Shown here one piece after another: positions 36,074 to 45,657 of a stretch of DNA of 64,000 nucleotides. The DNA comes from CAVXTT01 sp963764685 (GTDB taxonomy: Bacteria > Bacteroidota > Ignavibacteria > Ignavibacteriales > Ignavibacteriaceae): the NCBI GenBank assembly GCA_963764685.1, contig CAVXTT010000017.1:248001-312000 (forward strand), written 5' to 3'. The notes below the pieces were generated by a model. It saw nothing but the letters and a program-made list of their open reading frames with translations, ran no database searches and was not told where the DNA came from. Both the position numbers and the translations under genes were made by a program. Each line of letters opens with the position of its first letter. The first letter of the stretch is position 1.

Positions 36074-37389
36074 CTGATAGTTATTATCCGCAGGTAATAG
36101 AGTTTGGTGAAAAGGTTGAGAAAAGAAATTTCTATGCCATTGTAGCCAGAGTTGCATTCTTCATGGTCGTGTTCTTCAATATTTTTGGTACTTCACTCCC
36201 TTTCAGAGAAAGAATCCTTGATGTAAGTGAAGTTGCAACATCCAATATTACCAATCAGATTGTCTTTATAACGATGTTTTTTCTTGCGTTAATAGCTCTC
36301 ATTCCAAAGATGCGTGTCTTCTCACAGTTCATACTTGAAGAAAAATTCCTTTACATATTTATCCTCTGGTGTGTACTATCGATGCTCTGGTCGGAGTACA
36401 GCTTCATTGTCTTCAAGAGATGGTTCCAGTTATTTACAATTGTATTTGCTTCAACTGTTTCCTTATTATACATAAAGAGTGATAAACAGATACTTAAATA
36501 TTTAAAGCCTGTAAGTGCATTGTTTGTCATTCTGAGCTTTATATCAGTATTTACAATACCTGGTGCTCTTGATGATTACGGCATTTGGCGTGGCCTGGCA
36601 GCTTCAAAGAACCATCTTGGACAGGCTGCTCTCGTCTGTCTCCTGGTATGGGCTTTTGCGTTTAAATATGCAACTATTCCCGGTAAATTATTATCCTTCA
36701 TCATAATGATATTATCCTCAATACTTCTCTTCGGATCAAAAAGCAGTACAGCGATGTTTGCATTCTTTATTTTATGTGGTGCGGGCTTTCTCTTTTTTAT
36801 CGATAATCAGTTTAAAAAAATAAACGCCGGAAGGTTTCTCTCTTTTATTACTATTAGCTCGTTGATAATATTTGTTATATATGCCTTTATAGCAACTCCT
36901 GATCTGGTAAGTACCTTTCTTGGTTATTTTGGTGAGGATATCACATTTACCGGCAGAACAGATCTTTGGTCTGATATATTTCATGAGGCACAAAAACATA
37001 TATGGCTTGGCACCGGGTATCAGAGTTTCTGGGTTATTACAAATAATGATATTCTGAAGCTTTACCAAATTTATATATGGCTCCCGAAACAGGCTCACAA
37101 TGGTTATATAGATCTGATTAATGAAGTAGGAATTTTAGGTTCCGTATTATTTTTATTAATGATTATTTCCTATTTTCTAAATCTGCATAAGATTGGTGAA
37201 AAACAGATATGGACCTGGTTTATAATAGCTGTACTAATTGTTAACCTGCAGGAGTCGACTTTATTCCACGGGGGAGTATTGACAGGTTCAATTTTTATCC
37301 TGAGCTACCTTATTGTAATTATGAAAAAATTTGACCGGAACAATTTTATACTCTTATCTCAAAATGAAGACGATGAGGAGCCGGAATGA
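36061..37389 (+). CDS. O-antigen ligase / Wzy-like polymerase
   Basis: The 442-residue protein has about 10-12 membrane helices and the Wzy_C/O-antigen-ligase pattern. The short motif WRGLAASKNHLGQAA is followed by a large loop FTGRTDLWSDIFHEAQKHIWLGTGYQSF and the His-containing KQAHNGYIDLINEVGILG. In a Wzx/Wzy locus it is the likely polymerase joining repeat units at the periplasmic face. The WaaL and Wzy families cannot be separated by sequence alone, but the position between glycosyltransferase genes favours Wzy. It overlaps the genes on both sides (13 and 4 bases). Confidence 0.87.
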   Translation: MLELTDSYYPQVIEFGEKVEKRNFYAIVARVAFFMVVFFNIFGTSLPFRERILDVSEVATSNITNQIVFITMFFLALIALIPKMRVFSQFILEEKFLYIFILWCVLSMLWSEYSFIVFKRWFQLFTIVFASTVSLLYIKSDKQILKYLKPVSALFVILSFISVFTIPGALDDYGIWRGLAASKNHLGQAALVCLLVWAFAFKYATIPGKLLSFIIMILSSILLFGSKSSTAMFAFFILCGAGFLFFIDNQFKKINAGRFLSFITISSLIIFVIYAFIATPDLVSTFLGYFGEDITFTGRTDLWSDIFHEAQKHIWLGTGYQSFWVITNNDILKLYQIYIWLPKQAHNGYIDLINEVGILGSVLFLLMIISYFLNLHKIGEKQIWTWFIIAVLIVNLQESTLFHGGVLTGSIFILSYLIVIMKKFDRNNFILLSQNEDDEEPE

Positions 37390-38573
37390 TCTCCATACTT
37401 CATATTTCATACGAGCTCAGGGATAGGAAAAACAGGAAAATCACAACTGCAGTTAATAATCTTATTAAAAATTCACTCACTTTCTCCAATGCCCGCATCA
37501 TAGACCTTATGAGAGTCACCAGTTTTAAGGAAGAAAAAATCCAGATAGATCAGAGAGGTCACCTTATTGTTAATGCATTCGGGCTGCCATATGGCATTTT
37601 ATTAAAAAACCATCTAACCAGAGCACTCGATTTTGTCTCCGCTGCAGAAGAACAAAATCTTATTTCATTCAGGGATATCGACGCAATTCACGCTCACAAG
37701 GTAACATTTGAGGGATATTTAGGATATCATATTCACCGCAAGTTGAACATACCATTATTTCTTACGCTTAGGAACACTGATTTCAAGGTTTTCCGGTACA
37801 GACCTGATCTCCATCCTATGGCCAAAGAAATCCTGCAGAGCGCTTCAAATATTTTTTATCTTGTTCCTTCAATGCTTACCTTGTTGAGAAAACATTTCGG
37901 AAGAGAATTTTTTGAGAGATCACTGAGACATAAACTTGTGCACCTTCCCAATATCATCATCAGAGATTTTAATCCGGAGGTAAATCCAAAGCAAGATCCT
38001 TACTTTTTTACTGCTATGGGACTCACAAAGAAAGATGTGAAAGGGAAAAATCTGAAAAGGCTTCTTAAAGCTGTTGCAGAAATTAAAAACCTTCAGATTA
38101 ATTTAAAGCTTGCAGGAAGGGGAGATTATGAATGGAAGGTAAAGAAATGGACAAGAAATTTTAAGCTCGAAGATAAGGTTGAATTCCTGGGATTCATCAA
38201 CAATGCAGATATAGATAAATATCATGCAGCGGCAGCAGCATTTGTTCTCCCGAGTCTCAGTGAGTCATTCGGAATGGTTTATGCCGAAGCACTTTTTAAT
38301 GGTACACCCATACTTTGTTCAAAAGGTGTAGTCGGGTTTGAAGGATTTTTTAACAACGTAGGCGTAGCAGTTAACCCTTATTCCGTAAATGACATAAAGA
38401 AGGGGCTTGTTGAACTCATAACAAATAACTCCTTTTACAGGAATGAAATAATACATCTTAAGAATACCGGTGCTTTCAGTATTTTCGATCCTAAAAATAT
38501 AACCCGTAAATACCAGCAGGTTATGACGGATGTGCTGCCCGTTATGTGTAGTGAGTTCAGCTACGAACATTAA
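37386..38573 (+). CDS. Family 4 glycosyltransferase
   Basis: The start ATGA overlaps the polymerase stop. The C-terminal half carries the GT4 donor-site pattern (KNLKRLLKAVAEIK, LKLAGRGDYEWKV, VEFLGFINNADIDKYHAAA, LPSLSESFGMVYAEALFNG with the E-x7-E motif). The N-terminal half begins ILHISYELRDRKNRKIT and has a long basic stretch. It is the last gene of the plus-strand polysaccharide operon; its stop is 6 bases from the stop of a convergent gene. The sugar transferred is unknown. Confidence 0.88.
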   Translation: MISILHISYELRDRKNRKITTAVNNLIKNSLTFSNARIIDLMRVTSFKEEKIQIDQRGHLIVNAFGLPYGILLKNHLTRALDFVSAAEEQNLISFRDIDAIHAHKVTFEGYLGYHIHRKLNIPLFLTLRNTDFKVFRYRPDLHPMAKEILQSASNIFYLVPSMLTLLRKHFGREFFERSLRHKLVHLPNIIIRDFNPEVNPKQDPYFFTAMGLTKKDVKGKNLKRLLKAVAEIKNLQINLKLAGRGDYEWKVKKWTRNFKLEDKVEFLGFINNADIDKYHAAAAAFVLPSLSESFGMVYAEALFNGTPILCSKGVVGFEGFFNNVGVAVNPYSVNDIKKGLVELITNNSFYRNEIIHLKNTGAFSIFDPKNITRKYQQVMTDVLPVMCSEFSYEH

Positions 38574-38579
38574 ATATTA

Positions 38580-39854
38580 TCATTTTGAATACTCAACTGC
38601 TCCAATATCTGTTGTTTTCCCCTTTTTCCGGTCAGCTCCTTTAAAATCATTATTAAATAACTTGATATTTTCTCCCGCATCTATGGCGGGGGATCCGGTT
38701 GTTAGATTTAGATCATTATCCAGCTTAGGATCAGCCATTATACTCTGCTGATCAAAACCTTCCGATTGCCATTGTTTAAAAGTCATACCCCCTCCCGCAG
38801 CAGGATAATTTACAATATTTCCATCTCCATTTCTGAAATAAAGATTATGATTAAAACTCTTTAAAGGATCTTTTATCCGGCTTGTCAGATTGATAATATA
38901 TGCGGCTGCGGATGTAATAAAAATATTATTATATGCTTTTACATATTCTGCTTCCGTTATATAAAGATTATTGCTGCCCCTGCTTTTTAAAGTGTTATTA
39001 TATAATTCGAGACTGCCGTATCCCTTGTCGAGATTACGGAATCCCACAACGGAAGCGAGAGTATTAGGGCAGTAAACTATATTATTATAATAAATATGCC
39101 TCCCTTGAGCATTTGTTGTATAAATTCCCTGTGAATTAGTCTTTAAGTTATCCTGATAAATAAAATTGCCGCTGATAGTAATATCCTGATCAAGGTAACT
39201 CTGTATACCATCCAGGTGCTGATCCGGCTGATCATTTCTTAGAATTATCTTATTATTCTCGATCCTGATCTTATTGTTACGTTGTGAATAAATACCATCG
39301 GTTTGGGCATTTATCATACCGGATGGAGAAGTAATAAAATTTCCGGTAATAATACAATCATTGCTATTTTCTATCAGTACCGCTCCGTGTCCTGTAATCA
39401 GAAAATCACAATTCTTAATAACTATCTCTTTACCATAAGCAATTCTAATACTTCCTTCGCCCACCGCATTCTTCAGATCTAAGTTGCTGACCTCTACAAA
39501 ATTTGCTTTGTAGATATAGATATTATTATCCCTTATCTTTTGTCCGTCAATTACCGGTTTAGCTCCAGAACCGTATGAAGTAATCACAACTGGTTTTTTC
39601 CGGCTTCCACCAGATGAGAGACGGATTTTTTCATACCATACCGATCCTGATCTTAAAAAGATTGTATCTCCTGGATGAAATTTAGAATTATTAATAACTT
39701 CAAAGGTTTTAACTGCCCTATCGGGAGTATCACCCGGATTGGCATCATTCCCGTTAAGCGCATCTACAAAAATATTACCCTTCGGGTGAGGCGTACTGCA
39801 GCCTGAACCTGGAATTAAAAAGAGCATAATTATAAACAGGTAGTGCATTTTCAT
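38580..39854 (-). CDS. Right-handed parallel beta-helix lipoprotein
   Basis: A lipobox (IPGSGC) is followed by NIFVDALNGNDANPGDTPDRAVKTF and a long parallel beta-helix rich in N-x-I/F and turn residues (EVSNLDLKN, NKIRIENNKIILRN, QGIYTTNAQGRHIYYNNIV). It closes with GSPAIDAGENIKLFNNDFKG and RKKGKTTDIGAVEY. The same layout is found in the two neighbouring minus-strand proteins, but this one has a lipid anchor and lacks the T9SS C-terminal sorting domain. Such proteins are often polysaccharide lyases or glycan-binding proteins; no catalytic site is evident. It is convergent with the polysaccharide operon. Confidence 0.82.
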   Translation of the reverse strand: MKMHYLFIIMLFLIPGSGCSTPHPKGNIFVDALNGNDANPGDTPDRAVKTFEVINNSKFHPGDTIFLRSGSVWYEKIRLSSGGSRKKPVVITSYGSGAKPVIDGQKIRDNNIYIYKANFVEVSNLDLKNAVGEGSIRIAYGKEIVIKNCDFLITGHGAVLIENSNDCIITGNFITSPSGMINAQTDGIYSQRNNKIRIENNKIILRNDQPDQHLDGIQSYLDQDITISGNFIYQDNLKTNSQGIYTTNAQGRHIYYNNIVYCPNTLASVVGFRNLDKGYGSLELYNNTLKSRGSNNLYITEAEYVKAYNNIFITSAAAYIINLTSRIKDPLKSFNHNLYFRNGDGNIVNYPAAGGGMTFKQWQSEGFDQQSIMADPKLDNDLNLTTGSPAIDAGENIKLFNNDFKGADRKKGKTTDIGAVEYSK

Positions 39855-39898
39855 TGCAGCAATATATATAATGAAGTTGTTAGATGATGAGATTTACA

Positions 39899-39924
39899 AT
39901 AAAAACCCCGACACGTGCCGGGGC
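39899..39924 (-). terminator. Terminator of the minus-strand beta-helix gene at 39953
   Basis: Read on the minus strand, a GC-rich stem (CCCCGGCAC / GTGTCGGGG, with one G-T pair) is followed directly by a run of T. It lies about 30 bases after the stop of the gene that ends at 39953. Confidence 0.75.
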
Positions 39925-39952
39925 AAGGAAGGAAACAAAAACTATATCTTAT

Positions 39953-41512
39953 TTATTTGACTAAGGTCATCTTTTTTGATTCAACGAAAGAAGCTGTTTT
40001 TAGCTGATAGATATAAACTCCGCTTGAAAGACTGCTGCCGTCAAATTGTACCTGGTAATCTCCGGCACCTTTTGTCTCATTAACAAGAGTGGCAACTTCT
40101 TTACCAAGAATATCATATATTTTTAAAGTAACCTCAGATGCCGTGGCCAGCGAATATCTAATCTGTGTGGAAGGGTTAAAAGGATTAGGGTAATTTTGTG
40201 ACAGGTCAAATTTAACAGGCGATTGATCGCCGGTATTATCTCCATTATCTTTAAGGACATACATACTTTCATATGCGCCGATGTCGGTACCATTCATTTG
40301 CGGTCTTAATCTTCCCCCCTTATCAAACTTGTATGCAGTCCCGAGATCAATTCCTTTATTTATGGCGCCTGAGACTGCTTTCAAAGTATAATTAGATTCA
40401 AGCCCTGGATTCGACAATACGCCATTTGATTCTAAACCAAGCGCCTGCCATTGAGAAAATGTTTTTATTGAACCATTATAAGATCCTGCTCTTGTACCTC
40501 CGCCATTATAATATAAATTATTGTTTACATTAGAAAAGGAATTTATTGTGGTAAGTTTAATTATTTCAGCACCGGTTAGTGTTGCAATAAAAATATTATT
40601 TTTTGCTATCAGGTTCGGGTCTTCGGTGACATATAGTACACTTCCGCCCCTACCTATTAATGTATTATGATATACTCTCACGGTTCCCGTGCCGGCAGTT
40701 AAATTCCTGAAACCTATTACAGCAGAAATGGTATTTGGGCAGTTGACCACATTATTAAAATATATGTGTGTACCTGAGCCTGTGGTTGCATAGATTCCCT
40801 GCGAGTTAAATGTTTTATTATTGTTTTGAAAAATATAATTATTCTTCAGGGTTAATGATTTATCTATATAACTCTGTATTCCATCGACGTGAGGTGTTGC
40901 TGCAGTGTTTGTAATTACAATACTATTCCCGTCGTAAGTATTATAGCTGTTGCGCTGTGAATAGATACCGTCTGTTTGTATATCAAATGATCCCGAAGGT
41001 GTTGTTATTGAATTGCGAGATACAATGCAGTAACTGCTATTTTCAATAAAAACACCGCCGTGACCTGTTACAAAAATCTGATTATCTGACACTTTAACGT
41101 TTGAAGCTGTACATACCCTTACCTGTCCCGAACCCGTTGCATTCTGCAGTTTAAAATTCTGTATTATTACATTATTCTTCCCATACAGATATATACAATT
41201 GCTTCTTGAATATGAACCATCGATAACCGGGTAATTACCACTGCCGTATGCGCCATAGATTATCGGGCTGCTGCTGGTTCCGGACGATTTAATAGTGAGG
41301 CTTTCGTACCATATTCCACCTTTTTTGAATAAGATCTGATCGCCGGGTGCAAAAGTCATTGCATTAACCTTTGCGATGGTTTTCCAGGCTGTACTGGTAG
41401 TTGTCCCGCTATTTACATTATTTCCAGATATATCGTCCACATAATATACTGTTGCAGAACTTACATTATATAACAAAAGAAATATGATCAGTAGTGCAGA
41501 TTTGTTATACAT
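39953..41512 (-). CDS. Secreted parallel beta-helix protein with T9SS sorting domain
   Basis: A cleavable signal peptide (residues 1-20) is followed by VYYVDDISGNNVNSG and a beta-helix of about 390 residues with repeated short turns (GIYSQRNSYN, HVDGIQSYIDKS, NSQGIYATTGSGTHIYFNNV). The C-terminal ~85 residues are a type A T9SS sorting domain: LSQNYPNPFNPSTQIRYSL, VTLKIYDILGKEVATLVNE, GVYIYQLKT and the ending KKMTLVK. It is therefore exported by type IX secretion and attached to or released from the surface. It is a close paralogue of the proteins at 38580 and 42424, so the three probably arose by duplication. The substrate is unknown. Confidence 0.88.
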   Translation of the reverse strand: MYNKSALLIIFLLLYNVSSATVYYVDDISGNNVNSGTTTSTAWKTIAKVNAMTFAPGDQILFKKGGIWYESLTIKSSGTSSSPIIYGAYGSGNYPVIDGSYSRSNCIYLYGKNNVIIQNFKLQNATGSGQVRVCTASNVKVSDNQIFVTGHGGVFIENSSYCIVSRNSITTPSGSFDIQTDGIYSQRNSYNTYDGNSIVITNTAATPHVDGIQSYIDKSLTLKNNYIFQNNNKTFNSQGIYATTGSGTHIYFNNVVNCPNTISAVIGFRNLTAGTGTVRVYHNTLIGRGGSVLYVTEDPNLIAKNNIFIATLTGAEIIKLTTINSFSNVNNNLYYNGGGTRAGSYNGSIKTFSQWQALGLESNGVLSNPGLESNYTLKAVSGAINKGIDLGTAYKFDKGGRLRPQMNGTDIGAYESMYVLKDNGDNTGDQSPVKFDLSQNYPNPFNPSTQIRYSLATASEVTLKIYDILGKEVATLVNETKGAGDYQVQFDGSSLSSGVYIYQLKTASFVESKKMTLVK

Positions 41513-42185
41513 TTTTTTACTCCTTGTCGTTGAATTCTTCCTATTGCCTTATTATCGAATCGTTGTAACTGAAAGGCTTGACTTACGGAGTTCAACTTAT
41601 TCCCTGCACCTGGGGCATTCAATCGGGGAAACCCTGAATTAGAGGGCTCTGAAGCCTGATTTTTAGAGGTTAGGGTAATGTTCATTACCCTATTTATAAA
41701 TTATCATCATTGCCTCTTCCATCCCTTTAACATTTTTAAAAAGATGGAGAAACAATCCAAAACAGCACTTTTTAAAAAGTGCAAGAAGAGTTTCAAATAA
41801 AAAAATAGCTATGGCCGGATGTAAACAAGAGAAATGAGATTTGATACAGGACCTGATTTACTGATATACCCTAAAAAGAGTTCTACTTAACCTGATATTT
41901 GTAGAAAATGGAGATTCAAAAACGAAAGTTTGATTTCAAAAATGATTCTTCTGTAATAGACAGATTTCACGCAGAGTTAAACCGGCTTTACATTGGGATC
42001 TAATTCGTAAATACCGGTAAAACAGGGTTGATTTTAGGCTTTTAAGAACATTACAATCCAGTTGGGGTGGGGTCGATAATTAAAAATATTTCGAAAGAAT
42101 CCAGAGTTACGGGGAAAACACTATCAAGTGTGAACACGGACCAGGAACTATTTTTTTGCCCGTACACTTCTTTCTTAAATCCCCA

Positions 42186-42287
42186 ATAGTCTTATAATAG
42201 TCTTACAATAGTCTTACAATGGTCTTACAAACCTCTTACTGCGATAAGACTATTAAAGGACTATTGAAGTACTTTTGAAAGACTATT
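42186..42287. repeat. 11-base tandem array with inverted second half (ATAGTCTTACA unit)
   Basis: Five direct units of exactly 11 bases run from 42186 to 42240: ATAGTCTTATA, ATAGTCTTACA twice, ATGGTCTTACA and AACCTCTTACT. They are followed by inverted units with GACTATT at 42248, 42259 and 42281 (spacing 11 and 22). The degenerate GTACTTTTG lies where the missing unit should be. The two halves can pair into a long imperfect hairpin. The clean 11-base period is not compatible with coding. Confidence 0.75.
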
Positions 42288-42385
42288 AGTATGGTTAGCA
42301 GGAAATAATTTGATAAAACGATTAAAAGAAGTCGAATTGCCGGATAGAGACAAGAGAGGTTTCATAAATTAGGAAGTTTATTGCC

Positions 42386-42413
42386 TTCCACCCGAACGGA
42401 TTTTCGGGTGGAA
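42386..42413 (-). terminator. Terminator of the minus-strand beta-helix gene at 42424
   Basis: A perfect 11-base stem (TTCCACCCGAA / TTCGGGTGGAA) with a 6-base loop lies 10 bases after the stop of the gene that ends at 42424. There is no long T run on the minus strand, so termination may be partial. Confidence 0.7.
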
Positions 42414-42423
42414 AGGAATTTTG

Positions 42424-43965
42424 TTATTTAAGCAGGGTCATTTTTTTTGTTTCGGTAAAAATGCCAGCATTTATACGGTAAATATATATGCCGCTTGCGA
42501 GATTGGATGCATCAAATTGAACTGAATAATTACCGGCGGTTTGTTTTGTATTTACGAGAGTTGCAACTTCTTTTCCGATTATATCGTAAACTTTAACTGA
42601 AACATCCGATTCTGAAGGGATTGAATATTTTATCGTAGTTGCGGGATTAAACGGATTTGGATAATTCTGCGACAGTTCAAATGTCTCCACAGTCTCTGTG
42701 CTTTCAAGTTTATTCATACTCATATTTTCATACGCGCCTACATCTACATTATACTGCGGTCTTGTACTACCAGCTTTATCAAATCTGAAAGCCGCACCAA
42801 GATTAACACCTTTATTCAATGCAGCGGAACCGGGGGGCAACTGATAATTATCTGTTAACTGGGGACCCGAATTAACTCCATGCAGGTCAAACCCAAGAGC
42901 TTTCCAGTCTGAGAAAGTTTTTATGCTGTATTTATATACAAGAAGTTTAGCATTGCCTCCGTTATAGTATAAATTATAGTCAATGACTGAATTTGATAAA
43001 TCAGAAGTAATGTACATTACGCAGTAATTGGAACTCCTTGCAACAAAGATATTATTTTTAGAAATGAGGTTTGTATACCCGGAAACTCTCAGCACATTGC
43101 CTCCTTTACCAATAACAGTATTATGATAAAGGTTTAGCAAGGCTGTCGTTGATACAGGGTTATTAAATGTAATTACTCCGGCAACTGTATTAGGGCAATC
43201 AATAACATTGTTAAAATAAAGATGCGTGCCCGATCCGTAAGTTGTATATATCCCCTGTGAATTAGTTTTAAGGTTATCCTGTCTGATCAGATTATCGTGT
43301 ATGGTGATATTCTTATCGAGATAACTCTGAATACCATCAATATGCTCTGTAGGGTGGGAATTGAAAATATATATATTGTTCTGCCGGTAAATATTTCCAT
43401 TATTCCTTTGGGAATATATTCCATCGGTTTGTTTGGGGTATATTGCACGGGGAGTAGATATCTCATTACCTGTAATAGCGCAATTGCTGCTTTGTTCAAT
43501 AAAAAAACCTCCGTGTCCTGTCACATATACCCTGTTCCTTCTGGCCTCTATATTAGCCGAGTATTTAATTCTTATAGTTCCGGCTCCTGTATTATTTTTT
43601 ACTTCCAGGTACTCAATTATAACATTATGAGCTCCGTTGATATAAATACAATTTTCACGCAATAATGAACCGTCTATTAAAGGATAGCTGCCGGATCCAT
43701 AGCTGGAATAAGTGATGGGGGCTGTTGAAGAACCGTCTGCTGTAATTTGTAGAGTTTCCCACCAGGTTTGTCCTTTCTTGAAGAGGATTTTATCTCCCGG
43801 AGAGAAGTAAAATGAATTTACTTTTGATATTGTTTTCCAGGCAGTTGTAACTGATGTACCTGAATTACCATCGTATCCTGAAACCTTATCAACATAGTAG
43901 ACTGAGCCGAATCCAATCCTGCTTAAAAACAGGATACATATAATTATATATACTGATCTTAACAA
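42424..43965 (-). CDS. Secreted parallel beta-helix protein with T9SS sorting domain
   Basis: A signal peptide is followed by SVYYVDKVSGYDGNSG and a parallel beta-helix with the same turn motifs as its neighbours (IYSQRNNGNIYRQN, HIDGIQSYLDKNITIHDN, NSQGIYTTYGSGTHLYFNNV). The C-terminal T9SS type A domain is complete: FELSQNYPNPFNPATTIKYS, VKVYDIIGKEVATLVNT, GIYIYRINAG and KKMTLLK. It is a close paralogue of the protein at 39953. It begins a separate transcript with its own terminator. An AGGAGGTAAATC ribosome site lies just upstream of the ATG (minus strand). The function is likely glycan processing or binding at the surface; the catalytic site is not identified. Confidence 0.88.
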   Translation of the reverse strand: MLRSVYIIICILFLSRIGFGSVYYVDKVSGYDGNSGTSVTTAWKTISKVNSFYFSPGDKILFKKGQTWWETLQITADGSSTAPITYSSYGSGSYPLIDGSLLRENCIYINGAHNVIIEYLEVKNNTGAGTIRIKYSANIEARRNRVYVTGHGGFFIEQSSNCAITGNEISTPRAIYPKQTDGIYSQRNNGNIYRQNNIYIFNSHPTEHIDGIQSYLDKNITIHDNLIRQDNLKTNSQGIYTTYGSGTHLYFNNVIDCPNTVAGVITFNNPVSTTALLNLYHNTVIGKGGNVLRVSGYTNLISKNNIFVARSSNYCVMYITSDLSNSVIDYNLYYNGGNAKLLVYKYSIKTFSDWKALGFDLHGVNSGPQLTDNYQLPPGSAALNKGVNLGAAFRFDKAGSTRPQYNVDVGAYENMSMNKLESTETVETFELSQNYPNPFNPATTIKYSIPSESDVSVKVYDIIGKEVATLVNTKQTAGNYSVQFDASNLASGIYIYRINAGIFTETKKMTLLK

Positions 43966-44173
43966 AATGATTTACCTCCTGATTATTTTATAATGTAGGT
44001 ATGAGGAATACCCTTATTTATTATGTAGTTCCCGAGTGGGATAAAAATGTTTTATGATTGATTTTTTTTGTGATTGTCTTTACAAATAAAAAAGATATAA
44101 TAATGATTATCAGGTCAAGAATTTTTATTCATAATTATCTTATCTTAAAAAACCAGTAAAAATTTAAAAATTG

Positions 44174-45655
44174 ATGATTACCGAGACAGATGTAGAACAG
44201 GCAAAAATTTTGGTAGTTGAGGATGAGCGCATTGTTGCAATGGATATTGCCTCTGCATTGGATAATTTGGGCTATAATGTAGTCGGTATAGCATCTTCCG
44301 GGGAGGAAGCAATAGAGCTTGTCAGAAGTCACCATCCGGAGCTGGTGCTCATGGATATCGGCCTAAGGGGAAATATAGATGGGATTCAGACAGCTGAATT
44401 TATACAGTCAGAGAGTGACACGTCTGTAATTTATTTAACTGCCTATTCAGATGAAAATACACTTGAGAGAGCCAAGATAACAGGTCCTTATGGATACCTC
44501 CTTAAGCCTTACGATAAAAAAGTTTTGCGCACTACTGTCCAGATGGCTTTGTACAAACGCAAGATCGAAGGGAAACTAAAGGAAAGTGAAAAGTGGCTTG
44601 GGACTGTTTTAAAAAATATCGGGGATGCCTTGATAGCCTCAGATACCGAAGGAGCTATACTGCTTATTAATCCCGTTGCAGAAAAGCTTACCGGCATTAA
44701 GCAGGCAGATGCGTTGGGTAAGGCGTTTGAGCAGATAGTAACAATTTTTCCTGAAAATAACAGGAACAGCAGTCTTTCTTTAAAACAATTAGGTAAAAAT
44801 GGGAACGGGACTTCCGTTAAAGTACTTAAGAACAGATTATCGGGGAGTGAACGATCTGTTCTGACTACGGTTTCTTATATCAATGATGATAAAGGCTCGC
44901 TGATTGGCAATGTGATAGTATTTCACGATATTACAGAACAAAGAAAAGTTGAGAAGGAAAAGGAAAGATTATTCCAGAGGGTTCATTCTGCACAGGAAAG
45001 ATTGAAGATCCTCTCACGCAGATTAATAGAAATACAGGAAGCTGAACGGAGACATATAGCCAGAGAGCTTCACGATGAGATAGGCCAGGTGCTTACTGCA
45101 ATAAAGATTAATCTCCAGACAGCTTTACGACTAAAAAACCACGGAGAGATGCTTCCGCAACTGAATGAAAATGTTGAGCTGGTAGAAAATGCTCTTTCGC
45201 AGGTAAGGAGTCTTTCACTTGATCTAAGACCTTCTATGCTGGATGACCTGGGATTGCTATCCGCTCTGAGATGGTATGTTGACAAACAGGCTCAAAGAAC
45301 CAATATAAGCGGTAAAGTAATTTCTTCAGTAAACAAAAGATACCCGCCGGAGCTGGAAATCACCTGTTTCAGGCTGGCACAGGAAGCTGTAACCAATATA
45401 ATTAAACATTCCCAGGCGACTTCTTTTTCCGTTGAAATATGGGAGGAGAATGATGAACTTCATTTAAGGGTTTTTGATAACGGCATTGGTTTTAATGTTT
45501 ATAATGCGGTGAAAAAAGCGATATCGGGAGCTACAATTGGTGTACTTGGTATGCAGGAAAGGGTTGAACTTTCAGGCGGGAGATTAAATGTAAATTCTAA
45601 TCCTGGTAAAGGAACGGATATTCACGCTGTTTTTCCATTACATAAGAAAATTTAA
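44174..45655 (+). CDS. Receiver-PAS-histidine kinase (NarX/DegS-type output domain)
   Basis: Domains in order: receiver (about 8-125; VVEDERIVAMD, phospho-Asp in LVLMDIGLRGNIDG); PAS (about 135-250; KNIGDALIASDTEGAILLIN); coiled linker; HisKA_3 dimer domain with RRHIARELHDEIGQ (His about 299); HATPase domain (ITCFRLAQEAVTNIIKHS, DNGIGF). The receiver at the N-terminus makes it a kinase under input from another kinase. The frame opens at a TTG, followed directly by the ATG at 44174. The NarL-type regulator two bases downstream is the cognate partner. Confidence 0.92.
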   Translation: MITETDVEQAKILVVEDERIVAMDIASALDNLGYNVVGIASSGEEAIELVRSHHPELVLMDIGLRGNIDGIQTAEFIQSESDTSVIYLTAYSDENTLERAKITGPYGYLLKPYDKKVLRTTVQMALYKRKIEGKLKESEKWLGTVLKNIGDALIASDTEGAILLINPVAEKLTGIKQADALGKAFEQIVTIFPENNRNSSLSLKQLGKNGNGTSVKVLKNRLSGSERSVLTTVSYINDDKGSLIGNVIVFHDITEQRKVEKEKERLFQRVHSAQERLKILSRRLIEIQEAERRHIARELHDEIGQVLTAIKINLQTALRLKNHGEMLPQLNENVELVENALSQVRSLSLDLRPSMLDDLGLLSALRWYVDKQAQRTNISGKVISSVNKRYPPELEITCFRLAQEAVTNIIKHSQATSFSVEIWEENDELHLRVFDNGIGFNVYNAVKKAISGATIGVLGMQERVELSGGRLNVNSNPGKGTDIHAVFPLHKKI

Positions 45656-45657
45656 TT

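Larger units (their letters stand above)
41513..42423. other. Long non-coding stretch between beta-helix genes
   Basis: This is the longest gene-free region of the AT-rich part (911 bases). It contains the upstream region of the gene ending at 39953, a perfect palindrome GCACTTTTTAAAAAGTGC (41765-41782), the 11-base-period inverted array at 42186-42287 and the terminator of the gene starting at 43965. A 65-codon minus-strand frame at 41488-41685 has no coding character. No RNA gene was recognised. Confidence 0.6.

Noticed and set aside
41488..41685. 65-codon minus-strand open frame upstream of a beta-helix gene
   Set aside because: No coding pattern, no ribosome site, and it overlaps the start of the downstream gene out of frame.
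42186..42287. CRISPR or insertion-sequence end at the 11-base array
   Set aside because: The units are too short and contiguous for CRISPR, and no transposase gene or target duplication is adjacent.
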